Below, piece after piece: positions 51,893 through 61,190 of a stretch of 64,000 nucleotides of DNA (position 1 is the first letter of the stretch; each line of letters starts with the position of its first letter). Under the pieces are notes generated by a model. The model did not search any database, was not told the DNA's origin, and worked only from the letters and a program-made list of their open reading frames with translations. The stretch covers positions 94,119-158,118 of the forward strand of contig NZ_LMND01000005.1 in the NCBI RefSeq assembly GCF_001423265.1, read 5' to 3'. The position numbers and the translations under genes were made by a program. The DNA comes from Methylobacterium sp. Leaf108. GTDB lineage: Bacteria > Pseudomonadota > Alphaproteobacteria > Rhizobiales > Beijerinckiaceae.

Positions 51893-52467
51893 AGGGGCAG
51901 CCCTTCGCCCACCGGCTCTCCGCCCGGGCGCAGGACCGACGGCCGGCCCCAAAGCGGCAGGCGCGGGCGCGGCAGGACGAGGTGCCGGCGCATGTCGACG
52001 CAGCGGTAGCGCGGGGCGGGCCCGAACCGTTGGGCCGTGCCGGGCCAGAACAGCGGGTCGGGTGGGCCGAAGCGCACCTCGTAGCGCACGAGGGTCTGGG
52101 CGTATTGCTCGCGGTAGCGGGCCTGTTCGGCCGGGCCGCCCTCGGTGGGATCGTGGTGGAGCGGGCGTCGCAGGACCTCGCCGCACCAGGCGTCCCAATA
52201 GTCCCGCGAATAGGTCAGGTGCAGGTGCCAAACCTCGTCCACCTCCTCGCTCGGGGTGACGGGCAGGGCGCCGGTGACGGCCAGAAAGCAGAAGCGCCGG
52301 TATTCGCCGATGGCGGCGTGCGCGACATCGAGGGGCCAGCCCCGGTCCCGGGCGAGGCGCCCGGTGAAGGTCAGGCGGTGCTCGGGCCGCTCGAAGTCGT
52401 GCGCCGCGATGCGGATCCAGAGATCCACGTCCGAGGGATCCCAGCCCGTGCCTGTCCGATCCGACAT
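51889..52467 (-). CDS. Glycine-rich-domain-containing-protein-like (GRDP-like) protein
   Basis: The protein is 192 residues from ATG 52467. It has no signal or membrane segment. The signature is EEVDEVWHLHLTYSRDYWDA followed by WCGEVLRRPLHHDPTEGG. The WHxHxxxxxxY pattern with a later HHDP is conserved in GRDP-like proteins of bacteria and plants; no enzymatic role is established. RYREQYAQTLVRYEVRFGPP follows. It overlaps the TIGR04222 gene by 4 nt, so the two products are made together and may interact. Confidence 0.75.
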   Translation of the reverse strand: MSDRTGTGWDPSDVDLWIRIAAHDFERPEHRLTFTGRLARDRGWPLDVAHAAIGEYRRFCFLAVTGALPVTPSEEVDEVWHLHLTYSRDYWDAWCGEVLRRPLHHDPTEGGPAEQARYREQYAQTLVRYEVRFGPPDPLFWPGTAQRFGPAPRYRCVDMRRHLVLPRPRLPLWGRPSVLRPGGEPVGEGLPL

Positions 52468-52661
52468 CACGTCCCCCTTCAGAACGAAACGGCGCCGCGA
52501 AAGCCATCGGCCGGCCCGGCATCGGGCCCGTCGCGCCAGAAATGGTCTGGCACGCGACGATGGTCCCGACCAGATCGCTCCGGCGCGATCGATCAGACCG
52601 CTACCTTGACGCACGTGCGACCTTCGACAGAGTCTCGAAGTGCGAGACAGGAGACCAGCGC

Positions 52662-53075
52662 ATGCGGATGATCTTCGTGAACCTGCCGGTGAAGGACCTT
52701 CCGGCCTCCAAGACCTTCTTCTCGGCCCTCGGCTTCGCCTTCAACCCCGACTTCACCCACGAGACCGCCGCCTGCATGGTGGTGTCCGACACCATATTCG
52801 TGATGCTGCTCACCGAAGCCCGCTTCCGGGACTTCATCACCGGCGAGATCTGCGACGCCACGAAGGCCAACGAGGTGCTCACCTGCCTCTCGGCGGACTC
52901 GCGCGAGGCGGTGGACGACATGCTGGCCAAGGCGCTCGCGGCCGGCGCGAAGCCGTGGAAGCCCAACATGGACTACGGCTTCATGTACGGCTGCAGCTTC
53001 CAGGACCTCGACGGCCATGTCTGGGAGCTGATGCACATGGCTCGGCCGAACGACGACGCCGTCCCCGACGCCTGA
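52662..53075 (+). CDS. VOC (glyoxalase/bleomycin-resistance fold) family protein
   Basis: The protein is 137 residues from ATG 52662. MIFVNLPVKDLPASKTFFSA followed by LGFAFNPDFTHETAACM is the first beta-alpha-beta module, and YGFMYGCSFQDLDGHVWELM the second, with the metal-ligand-like Glu in WELMHM. The subgroup resembles lactoylglutathione lyase relatives of unknown substrate. It converges with a small membrane protein gene. Confidence 0.88.
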   Translation: MRMIFVNLPVKDLPASKTFFSALGFAFNPDFTHETAACMVVSDTIFVMLLTEARFRDFITGEICDATKANEVLTCLSADSREAVDDMLAKALAAGAKPWKPNMDYGFMYGCSFQDLDGHVWELMHMARPNDDAVPDA

Positions 53076-53081
53076 CGGCCC

Positions 53082-53303
53082 TCAGCCCGGCGGCACGGTG
53101 GTATCGGCCGAGCGCGACAGCAACGTCGAGGCGAGGCTCGCCGGCGCGAAGGTCGCCACGAGATGGATCGCGATGATGGGTGCGAACACCAGCGACATCA
53201 TCACGAGCATGATGACCGCCACGTTGGCGTCGCGCGGCTTGGTGCGCGACTTGGCGGAAGAACCCGCACGCGAGGCGCGGGAGAATGCAGGGAACAGGGT
53301 CAT
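53082..53303 (-). CDS. Small single-helix hypothetical membrane protein
   Basis: The 73-residue frame starts at ATG 53303. A basic, Ser-rich N-terminus is followed by one strong hydrophobic stretch, VAVIMLVMMSLVFAPIIAIH, and a second weaker one. It has no recognised family. The composition is plausible for a real protein, and an 8-bp inverted repeat (53319-53326 with 53333-53340) sits just upstream. Confidence 0.5.
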   Translation of the reverse strand: MTLFPAFSRASRAGSSAKSRTKPRDANVAVIMLVMMSLVFAPIIAIHLVATFAPASLASTLLSRSADTTVPPG

Positions 53304-53507
53304 GGGCTCACCTCGTTCGACCGGCCGCCGGGGGCCGGTCGCGGGCGAGCCCGATCAAGCGATCAGGCGGGCAGCACGCGGTCGGCCGAAGGCGGCGCGG
53401 TCCATCGACTACTGTCGCTGGGCATTGGGTTCAGTCGTTCCTATGGGGCCACCGGACCGGATCGTATCGAGGCCGACGGCGGCCCTCGAATGATGCGGTG
53501 CGAGGGG

Positions 53508-54869
53508 TTAGTCAAGGCTTAACGCGCCGGGTCTCGCCGAGTTCGTTTCCGGCGTCGTCGGCCCTTCGAGGCGGGCGGGGAAGCGCGCCACCAGGCGCCG
53601 CGCGACCTCGTCCTTGTCGAGGGTGGGCCAGGTCTCCAGCGCGCCGTCGGGCGAGAGGAGGTGGACGGTGTTGTGCGAGCCGCCCATCACGCCGCCTTCG
53701 GCCGAGACGTCGTTGGCCACGAGGAGGTCGCAGCCCTTGCGGTTGAGCTTGGCCCGGGCGTGGTCGAGGACCGTGTCGGTCTCGGCGGCGAAGCCGACCA
53801 CGAGGGCCGGGCGCCCCTCGGTGCGCCGCGCGATGGTGGCGAGGATGTCGGGGTTCTCGACGAGGCCGAGGGGAGCGACCGTGCCGCCGTCCTTCTTGAT
53901 CTTGCCCGGACGCCATTCGGCCGGACGCCAGTCGCCGACGGCGGCGGCGAAGACCGCCACGTCGGCGGGCAGGGCCGCCTCGACGGCCGCCAGCATCTGC
54001 CGGGCGGTCTCGACACGCACCACCGCGACCCCGGCGGGATCGGGGATACCCACCGGTCCGGACACCAGGGTGACCCGGGCACCGGCGGCGGCGGCGGCGG
54101 CGGCGATGGCGTGGCCCTGCCGGCCCGAGGAGCGGTTGGCGAGATAGCGGACCGGATCGATCGGCTCGTGGGTGGGGCCGGAGGTGACGAGGACATGCCT
54201 GCCGGCGAGCGGCCCGCCGCCGGTCATGCCGGCGTTCTCGTCCGTGTTCCGGTCGGTGTTCCTGCCGGCGAGGAAGCCGAACCCGCCCTCGGGCCGGGCC
54301 GGCGCCAGCAGGGCTTCCACCGCGTCGGCGATCTCGTGCGGCTCCGCCAGCCGGCCCGGGCCGAACTCGGCCTCGGCCATGGCGCCGTCGTTGGGCCCGA
54401 CCACATGGACGCCGTCGGCGATCAGGGTGGCGAGGTTGCGCCGGGTCGCCGGGTGCTGCCACATCCGCACGTTCATGGCCGGCGCGATCAGGATCGGCAG
54501 GGTGGTGGCGAGCAGGACCGTGGTGGCGAGGTCCGAGGCGTGGCCGTTCGCCATGCGCGCCATCAGGTTGGCGGTGGCCGGGGCCACGACGACGGCGTCG
54601 GCGTCGCGGGCGAGTCGGATGTGGCCGATCTCGGCCTCGTCGGCCCGGTCGAACAGGTCGGTATGGGCGCGCTCCCCCGCCAGCGCCGCGGCGGCGAGCG
54701 GCGTCACGAACTCCTGGGCCCCGGCGGTGAGCAGCGGGCGCACCATCGCGCCGCGCTCGCGCAGCCGCCGGATCAGGTCGAGGGCCTTGTAGGCCGCGAT
54801 GCCGCCCCCGACGACGAGGAGGATGCGGCGGTTCCGGAGGGGGAGTGACGTGGCGCGACCGGTCGACAT
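53508..54869 (-). CDS. coaBC: Bifunctional CoaBC (PPC decarboxylase / PPC synthetase)
   Basis: The protein is 453 residues from ATG 54869. The N-terminal flavin-binding CoaC part has RRILLVVGGGIAAYKALDLI, the APATANLMARMANGHASDL block and the catalytic PAMNVRMW motif. The C-terminal CoaB part begins LAGRHVLVTSGPTHEPIDPV, with RYLANRSSGRQGHAIAAAA and the KIKKDGG lysine loop. It couples phosphopantothenate to cysteine and then decarboxylates it in CoA synthesis. The linker (about residues 190-225) is short and Gly/Asn-rich. Confidence 0.96.
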   Translation of the reverse strand: MSTGRATSLPLRNRRILLVVGGGIAAYKALDLIRRLRERGAMVRPLLTAGAQEFVTPLAAAALAGERAHTDLFDRADEAEIGHIRLARDADAVVVAPATANLMARMANGHASDLATTVLLATTLPILIAPAMNVRMWQHPATRRNLATLIADGVHVVGPNDGAMAEAEFGPGRLAEPHEIADAVEALLAPARPEGGFGFLAGRNTDRNTDENAGMTGGGPLAGRHVLVTSGPTHEPIDPVRYLANRSSGRQGHAIAAAAAAAGARVTLVSGPVGIPDPAGVAVVRVETARQMLAAVEAALPADVAVFAAAVGDWRPAEWRPGKIKKDGGTVAPLGLVENPDILATIARRTEGRPALVVGFAAETDTVLDHARAKLNRKGCDLLVANDVSAEGGVMGGSHNTVHLLSPDGALETWPTLDKDEVARRLVARFPARLEGPTTPETNSARPGALSLD

Positions 54870-55019
54870 TCCCCGACCAATCACCGTCCCGTCGGTGCGG
54901 TCAAGGCCGTGGGCCTCCACCCGTAGGGCAATCGGGTGGCCCCGATCACCCTCGGTTTCCGACTGGCCTCAAGCGCCGGCGGCCGCCTCCGCGACCTCGG
55001 CTATCACTGCGCTCGACGC

Positions 55020-55105
55020 GTTGTAGGACGGATGTCCTACAACGCCCGCTCCGCCGGGCGCTCTTCGCGCCCGAACGATCGACAATCGGGTTCCACCCGA
55101 TTGTC
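55020..55105. repeat. Three consecutive perfect hairpins between coaBC and lysS
   Basis: GTTGTAGGAC/GTCCTACAAC (55020-55029, 55034-55043), CGGGCGC/GCGCCCG (about 55056-55074) and GACAATCGGGT/ACCCGATTGTC (55081-55091, 55095-55105) follow each other within 86 bp. None has a T-run. The rest of the 328-bp coaBC-lysS gap shows no gene. The pattern looks like a composite palindromic repeat rather than a terminator. Confidence 0.75.
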
Positions 55106-55197
55106 CTGCCCGTGCGTCGCGACGCGTTGACCCATGCCTGGCCCCTCCCTAGGGTGCCGCGCTTCCCCAGCCCCCGTCGAACCGCGCGTTTCCCATC

Positions 55198-56871
55198 ATG
55201 CCGTCGCCGCTTTCCCTCGACCCCGCCCTCATCGAGGCCGCCGCCACGGCGACCGCCTGGCCCTTCGAGGAGGCGAGGAAGCTGGTGGCGCGGATCGAGC
55301 GCAAGCCGAAGGCCGAGGTCCTGTTCGAGACCGGCTACGGCCCCTCGGGGCTGCCGCACATCGGCACCTTCGGCGAGGTGGCGCGGACCTCGATGGTGCG
55401 CCACGCCTTCCGGGTGCTGACCAACGACAGCGTGCCGACCCGGCTGATCGCCTTCTCGGACGACATGGACGGCCTGCGCAAGGTGCCCGACAACGTGCCC
55501 AACAAGGACATGCTGATCGGCGCCCTCAACCAGCCGCTGACCCGCGTGCCCGACCCGTTCGGCACCCACGACAGCTTCGGGGCGCACAACAACGCCGAAC
55601 TGCGCCGTTTCCTCGACGCCTTCGGCTTCGACTACGAGTTCCGCTCGGCCACCGCCTGCTACCAGGCCGGGCTGTTCGACGAGGCCCTGCTCACCGTGCT
55701 CGACCGCTACGAGGCGGTGATGGCGATCATGCTGCCCTCGCTCAGGGCGGAGCGGTCGGCGAGCTATTCGCCGTTCCTGCCGATCCACCCGGTGACGGGA
55801 GAGGTGATGCAGGTGGCCATCGACGAGGTCCGGGTCGGCGCCGGCACCCTGGTCTGGCGCGACCCCAAGACGAACGAGGCCTACGAGACCCCGGTGACGG
55901 GCGGGCACGCCAAGCTGCAGTGGAAGCCCGACTGGGCGATGCGCTGGGTGGCGCTCGGCATCGACTACGAGATGGCCGGCAAGGACCTGATCGATTCCGT
56001 GAAGCTGTCGGGCGAGATCGCCCGGGCGCTCGGCGGCGATCCGCCGGAGGGGTTCAACTACGAGCTTTTCCTCGACAAGGACGGCAAGAAGATCTCGAAG
56101 TCGAAGGGCAACGGCCTCTCGATCGACGACTGGCTGGTCTACGGCACCGCCGACAGCCTCGCGCTGTTCATGTACAACAAGCCACGCGAGGCCAAGCGCC
56201 TGTTCGTGGAGATGATCCCACGGCAGGTCGACGACTACCTGACCTTCCTGGAGAAGTTCCCCGGCCAGGAGCCGGCCCAGCGTCTCGGCAACCCGGTCTG
56301 GCACCTGCACGCGGGCCATCCGCCGGCGGCGGAAGCCGTGGGCAAGGGCGGCGCGCTCACCTTCGCCATGCTCCTCAACCTCGCCACCGTCGCCAACACC
56401 GAGGACCCGGCGGTGCTGTGGGGCTTCATCCGCCGCTACGATCCGGAGATCGGGCCGCAGACCCATCCGGTCCTCGACCGGCTGGTCGGCCATGCGCTCG
56501 CCTATTTCCGCGACCTGGTGCGGCCGGCCAAGACCTACCGGGCGGCCACCCAGGAGGAACGGGCGGCGTTGGAGGACCTGTCGCAGACGCTGGCCACCCA
56601 CGAAGGCTCCACGGATCCGGAGGGGCTGCAGGCCATCGTCTACGAGGTCGGGCGGCGGCATTTCCCCGACCTGTCGGGCAAGGCCAAGAGCCCGGACGGA
56701 CGGCCGGGCGTGTCGCAGGCCTGGTTCACCACCATCTACAACGTGCTGTTCGGGGAGGCGCGGGGGCCGCGCTTCGGGTCGTTCGTCGCCCTCTACGGCG
56801 TCGCCGAGACCCGCGCCCTCATCGCCGCGGCGCTGGCGGGCGACTTCCTGCCGAAGCCGGCGGCGGCCTGA
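55198..56871 (+). CDS. lysS: Class I lysyl-tRNA synthetase
   Basis: The 557-residue class I (archaeal-type) enzyme shows the HIGH-like motif [20 protein letters not shown] and the KMSKS-like motif [35 protein letters not shown] is a class I LysRS block. Alphaproteobacteria commonly use this form instead of the class II LysRS of most bacteria. It ends 10 nt before the convergent GGDEF gene. Confidence 0.95.
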   Translation: MPSPLSLDPALIEAAATATAWPFEEARKLVARIERKPKAEVLFETGYGPSGLPHIGTFGEVARTSMVRHAFRVLTNDSVPTRLIAFSDDMDGLRKVPDNVPNKDMLIGALNQPLTRVPDPFGTHDSFGAHNNAELRRFLDAFGFDYEFRSATACYQAGLFDEALLTVLDRYEAVMAIMLPSLRAERSASYSPFLPIHPVTGEVMQVAIDEVRVGAGTLVWRDPKTNEAYETPVTGGHAKLQWKPDWAMRWVALGIDYEMAGKDLIDSVKLSGEIARALGGDPPEGFNYELFLDKDGKKISKSKGNGLSIDDWLVYGTADSLALFMYNKPREAKRLFVEMIPRQVDDYLTFLEKFPGQEPAQRLGNPVWHLHAGHPPAAEAVGKGGALTFAMLLNLATVANTEDPAVLWGFIRRYDPEIGPQTHPVLDRLVGHALAYFRDLVRPAKTYRAATQEERAALEDLSQTLATHEGSTDPEGLQAIVYEVGRRHFPDLSGKAKSPDGRPGVSQAWFTTIYNVLFGEARGPRFGSFVALYGVAETRALIAAALAGDFLPKPAAA

Positions 56872-56881
56872 GGCGCTCGCG

Positions 56882-58096
56882 TCACGCCGATTGCAGCATC
56901 GCGTCGCCGCGGCGTCCGCCGAGGGTGCAGCGGTTCCGGCCCTGGCGCTTGGCGTCGTAGAGCGCCCGGTCGGCCTGGGCGATGACATCGCCCTGCGAGG
57001 CGCTCCCGCCGGCCGCCTTGACCGCGACCCCGATGCTGGCGGTGACGAACCTCGCGCCGTCGCGACGGCCGGGATGGGCGATGCCGAGGGCGGCGATCGC
57101 CTGCACGAGGCCGTCGGCGATCCGAAGCGCCTCGATCTCCGTCACGTCCCGCACCACCAGGGTGAACTCCTCCCCGCCGTAGCGCGCGCACACCCGGTCC
57201 GGGCCGTCCGCCGCCGAGGCAATGACCGTGCCGACGCTCAACAGGCACTCGTCGCCCCGCGGATGGCCGAGGGCGTCGTTGAAGAGCTTGAAGTGGTCGA
57301 TGTCGATCATCATCAGGGCGGCGGGGCGATGGTCGGCGAACCATTCGCCCAGCCGCTCGTCCAGGAAACGACGGTTGGGGAGCCCGGTGAGGGCATCGGT
57401 GCGCGACAGGTCCTGGAATTTCTGCCGGTTGGCGTCCGCCTGTTCCGCCTTGAGGACGGCACGCACGGTCCTGAGGTAGTCCAGGCATCGACGGCGCTCG
57501 ATCCGGTAATTGGCGTAGAGGCTGAAGATGCACGCCGTGGCGATCTGGACGACGAAGGCCGCCCGCAGGGCCGGATCGAGATCGGCCTTCGCCGCGAGGG
57601 CGACCACGACGACGGCGAAGGCCGCGACGGTGAACATCGCCGCATGCCGAAACCGCAGGGCCAGGAGCATGTTCCCGAAGACCAGGGTGAGGGAGAACTC
57701 CCCGAAGGTATAGTTCCCCAGCGGCGCGGCGGTGAGCCAGAACAGGAAGACCGGGAGCACGAAGGCGTTGACGATGCCGTTAAGCACCAGCCATTCGCGC
57801 TGCGCCGGGGACACGCGGCCGATGAGCCAGGCGAGTCCGAGGGAGACCGGCGTCACGAGGAACACCCGCGCGGTCACGGAGAGCCACAGGATGTCGGGCA
57901 GGAGGACGATGCTGGTCAGGTTGTAGGCGTTGTAGAGGATGAGGCCGACGTAGATGGCGTGGCGCAGGCTCGCCACGCGCTCCGCCCCATGCTCGGCCTC
58001 GTATCGCTCCTCCAGCTTCGGTTCGAAGCGGAGCCACCGATCGAGACCTTCGTGACCCCTCGACTCATCGAGAAGGAGAGCTGCCCGCTCCGACAC
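56882..58096 (-). CDS. Membrane-bound GGDEF diguanylate cyclase
   Basis: The protein is 404 residues from GTG 58096, chosen because GAGGA sits 7 nt upstream; a TTG at 58111 is an alternative. About six membrane helices (residues 40-200) form a MASE-like sensor. A short coil (LKAEQADANRQKFQDLSRTD) leads to the GGDEF domain with an intact active site in CARYGGEEFTLVV. The RxxD inhibitory site is absent (GPDR in its place), unlike the cyclase at 11744. The input signal is unknown. Confidence 0.9.
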   Translation of the reverse strand: MSERAALLLDESRGHEGLDRWLRFEPKLEERYEAEHGAERVASLRHAIYVGLILYNAYNLTSIVLLPDILWLSVTARVFLVTPVSLGLAWLIGRVSPAQREWLVLNGIVNAFVLPVFLFWLTAAPLGNYTFGEFSLTLVFGNMLLALRFRHAAMFTVAAFAVVVVALAAKADLDPALRAAFVVQIATACIFSLYANYRIERRRCLDYLRTVRAVLKAEQADANRQKFQDLSRTDALTGLPNRRFLDERLGEWFADHRPAALMMIDIDHFKLFNDALGHPRGDECLLSVGTVIASAADGPDRVCARYGGEEFTLVVRDVTEIEALRIADGLVQAIAALGIAHPGRRDGARFVTASIGVAVKAAGGSASQGDVIAQADRALYDAKRQGRNRCTLGGRRGDAMLQSA

Positions 58097-58257
58097 CGTG
58101 ACGATCCTCAAACAACGAGGGCGACGATGGCATGGTGTCGGTTAAGGCATCGATCGCCAACACCGACGTTTGATAGGATATCGGCACGATCTCTGCGACC
58201 GCGTCGTAGTCGTAACCCGGCCGGGTCTTTCATGCCCGAAAGCAGATCGACCCGGGG

Positions 58258-59112
58258 CTATGGCAGCGACCCGGGCTCGCCGATCTGGCGCAGGCTCGAC
58301 GCCCAGACCCGCTCCTGCAGCGCCTCGTCGCGGGCCGCGGCCGAAACCGGCACCGGCCGGCAGCGCGCGAAATACAACCCGCTGACGCCCTCGACGTCGG
58401 GCGAGGTCGCCAGATGGAGCGAGGTCGCCGCCCCGTCGGACGGGGCGATGAGAAACGGGCGGATCACTTTCCAGGCGAGACCGAACCAGCCACCCGTGCC
58501 GCCGGCAAAGCCGGTGGCGACCACTCCGGGATGCAAACTGTTGGCGGTGACGCCGCTGCCGGCCAGCCGTCGGGCGAGGGCGGCGGTGAACAGCACGTTG
58601 CCGAGCTTGGCCTGGCTGTAGGCCTTGATCGCCGAGTAGCCCGTGGCCGAATCGGTGCCGATCCGGCCGCGCTTGTGCGCCATGGAGGCGACGCTGACGA
58701 TCCGGGCCGGGGCACTGGCTTTCAGGAGATCGAGCAGTTCGAGGGTCAGGAGCATATAGGCGAGGTGATCGAGGGCCCAGGTCCGCTCGATCCCGTCCTC
58801 GGTGACGGCATGGCTGTCGAAGATCGCACCGGCGTTGTTCACGAGCACGTCGAGGCGGTCGTAGGCGGAGCGGACCTCCGCCGCGAGATGCCTTACCTGC
58901 GCCTGCGAGGACAGGTCGGCGACGAACGCGTCCACCACCGCCCCCGGCACGTCTGCGCGGATGGCCTGCGCCGAGCGATCGGTGCGGGCGCGGTCGCGCC
59001 CGACGATGCCGACCCTGGCTCCGGCTCGGGCGAGCCCCAGCGCCGTCTCGTGACCGATGCCGGACGTGGCACCGGTGACGAGACAGACCGTGCCGGTCAT
59101 GTCCGCCGTCAT
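58258..59112 (-). CDS. Short-chain dehydrogenase/reductase
   Basis: The protein has 284 residues. The cofactor motif is LVTGATSGIGHETALGLARA, followed by NNAG (LDVLVNNAGAIFDSH) and the catalytic YSQAK. The sequence is closest in style to retinol dehydrogenase/WW-oxidoreductase-like SDRs. It starts 4 nt after the DUF1328 gene and is probably driven by the same EcfG-type promoter. The substrate is unknown. Confidence 0.88.
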   Translation of the reverse strand: MTADMTGTVCLVTGATSGIGHETALGLARAGARVGIVGRDRARTDRSAQAIRADVPGAVVDAFVADLSSQAQVRHLAAEVRSAYDRLDVLVNNAGAIFDSHAVTEDGIERTWALDHLAYMLLTLELLDLLKASAPARIVSVASMAHKRGRIGTDSATGYSAIKAYSQAKLGNVLFTAALARRLAGSGVTANSLHPGVVATGFAGGTGGWFGLAWKVIRPFLIAPSDGAATSLHLATSPDVEGVSGLYFARCRPVPVSAAARDEALQERVWASSLRQIGEPGSLP

Positions 59113-59116
59113 CGGC

Positions 59117-59296
59117 CTAGAACACCGCCTGGCCGATGGCGAAAGCGACGACCACGATCACGAGGGCCAGCAGCAGGAACAGCCCGAACAGGATGCGGGC
59201 GAGCGAGCCGGCCCCCGAGGCGATTCCGGTGAACCCGAGGCCGCCGGCGATCAGCGACACCACGAAGCAGATGAGAGCCCATTTCAGCAAGGTCAT
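59117..59296 (-). CDS. DUF1328 small membrane protein
   Basis: The protein is 59 residues from ATG 59296. [20 protein letters not shown] and [20 protein letters not shown] are its two helices, with the [14 protein letters not shown] link typical of DUF1328 (YtjA). Its function is unknown. It is probably induced by general stress through the upstream EcfG-type promoter. Confidence 0.88.
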   Translation of the reverse strand: MTLLKWALICFVVSLIAGGLGFTGIASGAGSLARILFGLFLLLALVIVVVAFAIGQAVF

Positions 59297-59327
59297 GGTT
59301 GCGGTCCCGGTACGACGATCGAGCGAC

Positions 59328-59352
59328 AACAACCCGGCCGGGAAAGCGTTCC
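59328..59352 (-). promoter_or_regulatory. EcfG-type promoter for DUF1328-SDR
   Basis: On the minus strand, GGAAC (59348-59352) is followed after 17 nt by GTT (59328-59330); the base before GTT is T rather than C. It lies 31 nt before the DUF1328 start. It is similar to the element before the DUF2892 gene. Confidence 0.55.
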
Positions 59353-59383
59353 GCCAAGCTTGATCGTGGTGGCGGCCCGAACG

Positions 59384-60772
59384 TCATGCTTCCGCGCGGC
59401 ACAGCCGCGCCACGTCGGCGAGATAGGCCTTGGCGTCGATCTTCCTGAGCGAATTCTCGCTCTGGTAGCGGATGGTACCGAACACCTTGCGACGGGCCCA
59501 GGGGCGATCGTGCAGGCCGTAGACCCAGGCGACGTTGGTGAAGGAATTCGCGTCGCGCCCGTCGAGGAAGTAGCGGTTGTTGAGCCGCAGGGTGCGGGCG
59601 AAGCCCTCCTGGGGCGTGGGCGACCATTCGAGGATCTTCTTGCCCCAGTACATGCGCAGGTGGTTGTGCATGTAGCCCGTCACCCGCATCTCGGCCTGCG
59701 CCGCGTTCCAGTGGACGTCGTGCGTCCGGCCCTCGGCGAGGTCCTCGTCCGAATAGGCGTAGGGGCGCGGGTCGTCGGCATGCTCGGCCAGGGTCTTGCG
59801 CGCCCAGTCGGGCAGGGCGCCGTCGTAGGTGTCGTAGTCCTTCGTGAAGTGAACGTGGTTCATCGCGAGTTCGCGGCGCACGATCAGCTCCTCGAGGTAC
59901 GAGGACTTGTCGTCGGGGGCGCCGGTCTTGGCGGCCCTGACCGCCACGGCGATCTCCACCGGCGAGATCTGTCCGAAGTGCAGGTAGGGGCTCATGTGGG
60001 AGGCGGCCCCCGCCTCGGGCCGGCCACGCTCGGCGCCGTAGCGGGCGAACGGCCCGGCGAGATAGGCCTTGAGCCGGCGCCGGGCTTCCGTGTGCCCGCC
60101 CTTGAACCGCTTCACCGGGGCCACCGACCGGTCGAGGGTGAGCCCGGCGAGCACGCCGTCCGGGTCGGCCGGATCGACCTCCCCCTTCAGCCGCAAGCCC
60201 TCGGCCCGGTGCGCGACCTCGCGCTCGGCGAGGGGAGCGATGAAATCGTCCATCAGGCGCTGGACCTTCGGGCGCAGGGTGCGGGCGGCGAATTCGTGCT
60301 TGGTCGAGGCGGTCTCCACCGGCACCACCACGTCGCCCTCCACCTGGATCACCCGGGTGCCGCCGGCCTCCCCGATCTCGGCGTACCAGTGCTTCTGGAT
60401 CGACAGGTAGCCGCGGTCGAGGACGAGGAGCGCGGCCTTGCCCGCCAGGTCGCTCGCGAGGACGGCCGGCGAGGCCTTGCGCATCACGAAGGCGATCCCG
60501 CGCGCCTCGAGCCCCGCCTTCACGTCGGCCAGCCCCTGCAGCATGAAGGCGTAATGGCGCGCATTGGCCTCGGGAAAGCCGTTGGCGCCGTCGAGCAGCC
60601 CGAAGCAGACCACCACGGGGCAGCCGATGCGGTTGGCTTCCTCCACCGCGAATTCGAGGGCCGGATTGAAGGCCACCCGCTGCGATTGCTGCATGAGATA
60701 GAGGACGTAGCGCCCCGTCTCGCGGGGAGGGACGTCGTTGAGGACCCGCAGGCGGGCGGCCGGAATCGTCAT
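59384..60772 (-). CDS. Class II CPD DNA photolyase
   Basis: The protein is 462 residues from ATG 60772; ATG 60835 would add 21 residues. YVLYLMQQSQRVAFNPALEF is the class II N-terminal block. NRYFLDGRDANSFTNVAWVY followed by GLHDRPWARRKVFGTIRYQS is the class II C-terminal FAD/antenna signature, clearly different from class I. It repairs cyclobutane pyrimidine dimers using blue light, which suits a plant-surface phototroph. No class I photolyase is seen here. Confidence 0.93.
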   Translation of the reverse strand: MTIPAARLRVLNDVPPRETGRYVLYLMQQSQRVAFNPALEFAVEEANRIGCPVVVCFGLLDGANGFPEANARHYAFMLQGLADVKAGLEARGIAFVMRKASPAVLASDLAGKAALLVLDRGYLSIQKHWYAEIGEAGGTRVIQVEGDVVVPVETASTKHEFAARTLRPKVQRLMDDFIAPLAEREVAHRAEGLRLKGEVDPADPDGVLAGLTLDRSVAPVKRFKGGHTEARRRLKAYLAGPFARYGAERGRPEAGAASHMSPYLHFGQISPVEIAVAVRAAKTGAPDDKSSYLEELIVRRELAMNHVHFTKDYDTYDGALPDWARKTLAEHADDPRPYAYSDEDLAEGRTHDVHWNAAQAEMRVTGYMHNHLRMYWGKKILEWSPTPQEGFARTLRLNNRYFLDGRDANSFTNVAWVYGLHDRPWARRKVFGTIRYQSENSLRKIDAKAYLADVARLCRAEA

Positions 60773-61190
60773 CGGGTCGTGCTGCCTTCCATTGCCTGCC
60801 GCCGGACGGGATCGTTCAGGCCCGGCGTCTTTCATCGTTCGGCACCCGTGGCGGGCGGCCGAAGCGCGGGGTGATTCGCCGTCACGTCCCAGGCGCCGCG
60901 CATCTCAGGTCTCGAAGCGCCCCAGAGTGCAAGCGGTCGGACACCCGCTGCGACGCACGAGCGCAGATCGAGAGGCGCGCCCCGGCGCGTCGTCGAAACC
61001 CGCGTCCGATCAGATGTTTATCTCGTTCGCGCCCAATCGAACCGGCGACCGGCACTGGAACCGTCGCGGATTTTCGGCTGCGACATTTTGGAGACATGCC
61101 GACGGCAACGGGCAGACCTGCGGGAAAAGCGTCAGTCGTGCTGCCCCAACTCCCTTGCAATTTTTTACGGCTGCATCAGATTGTGCATTG

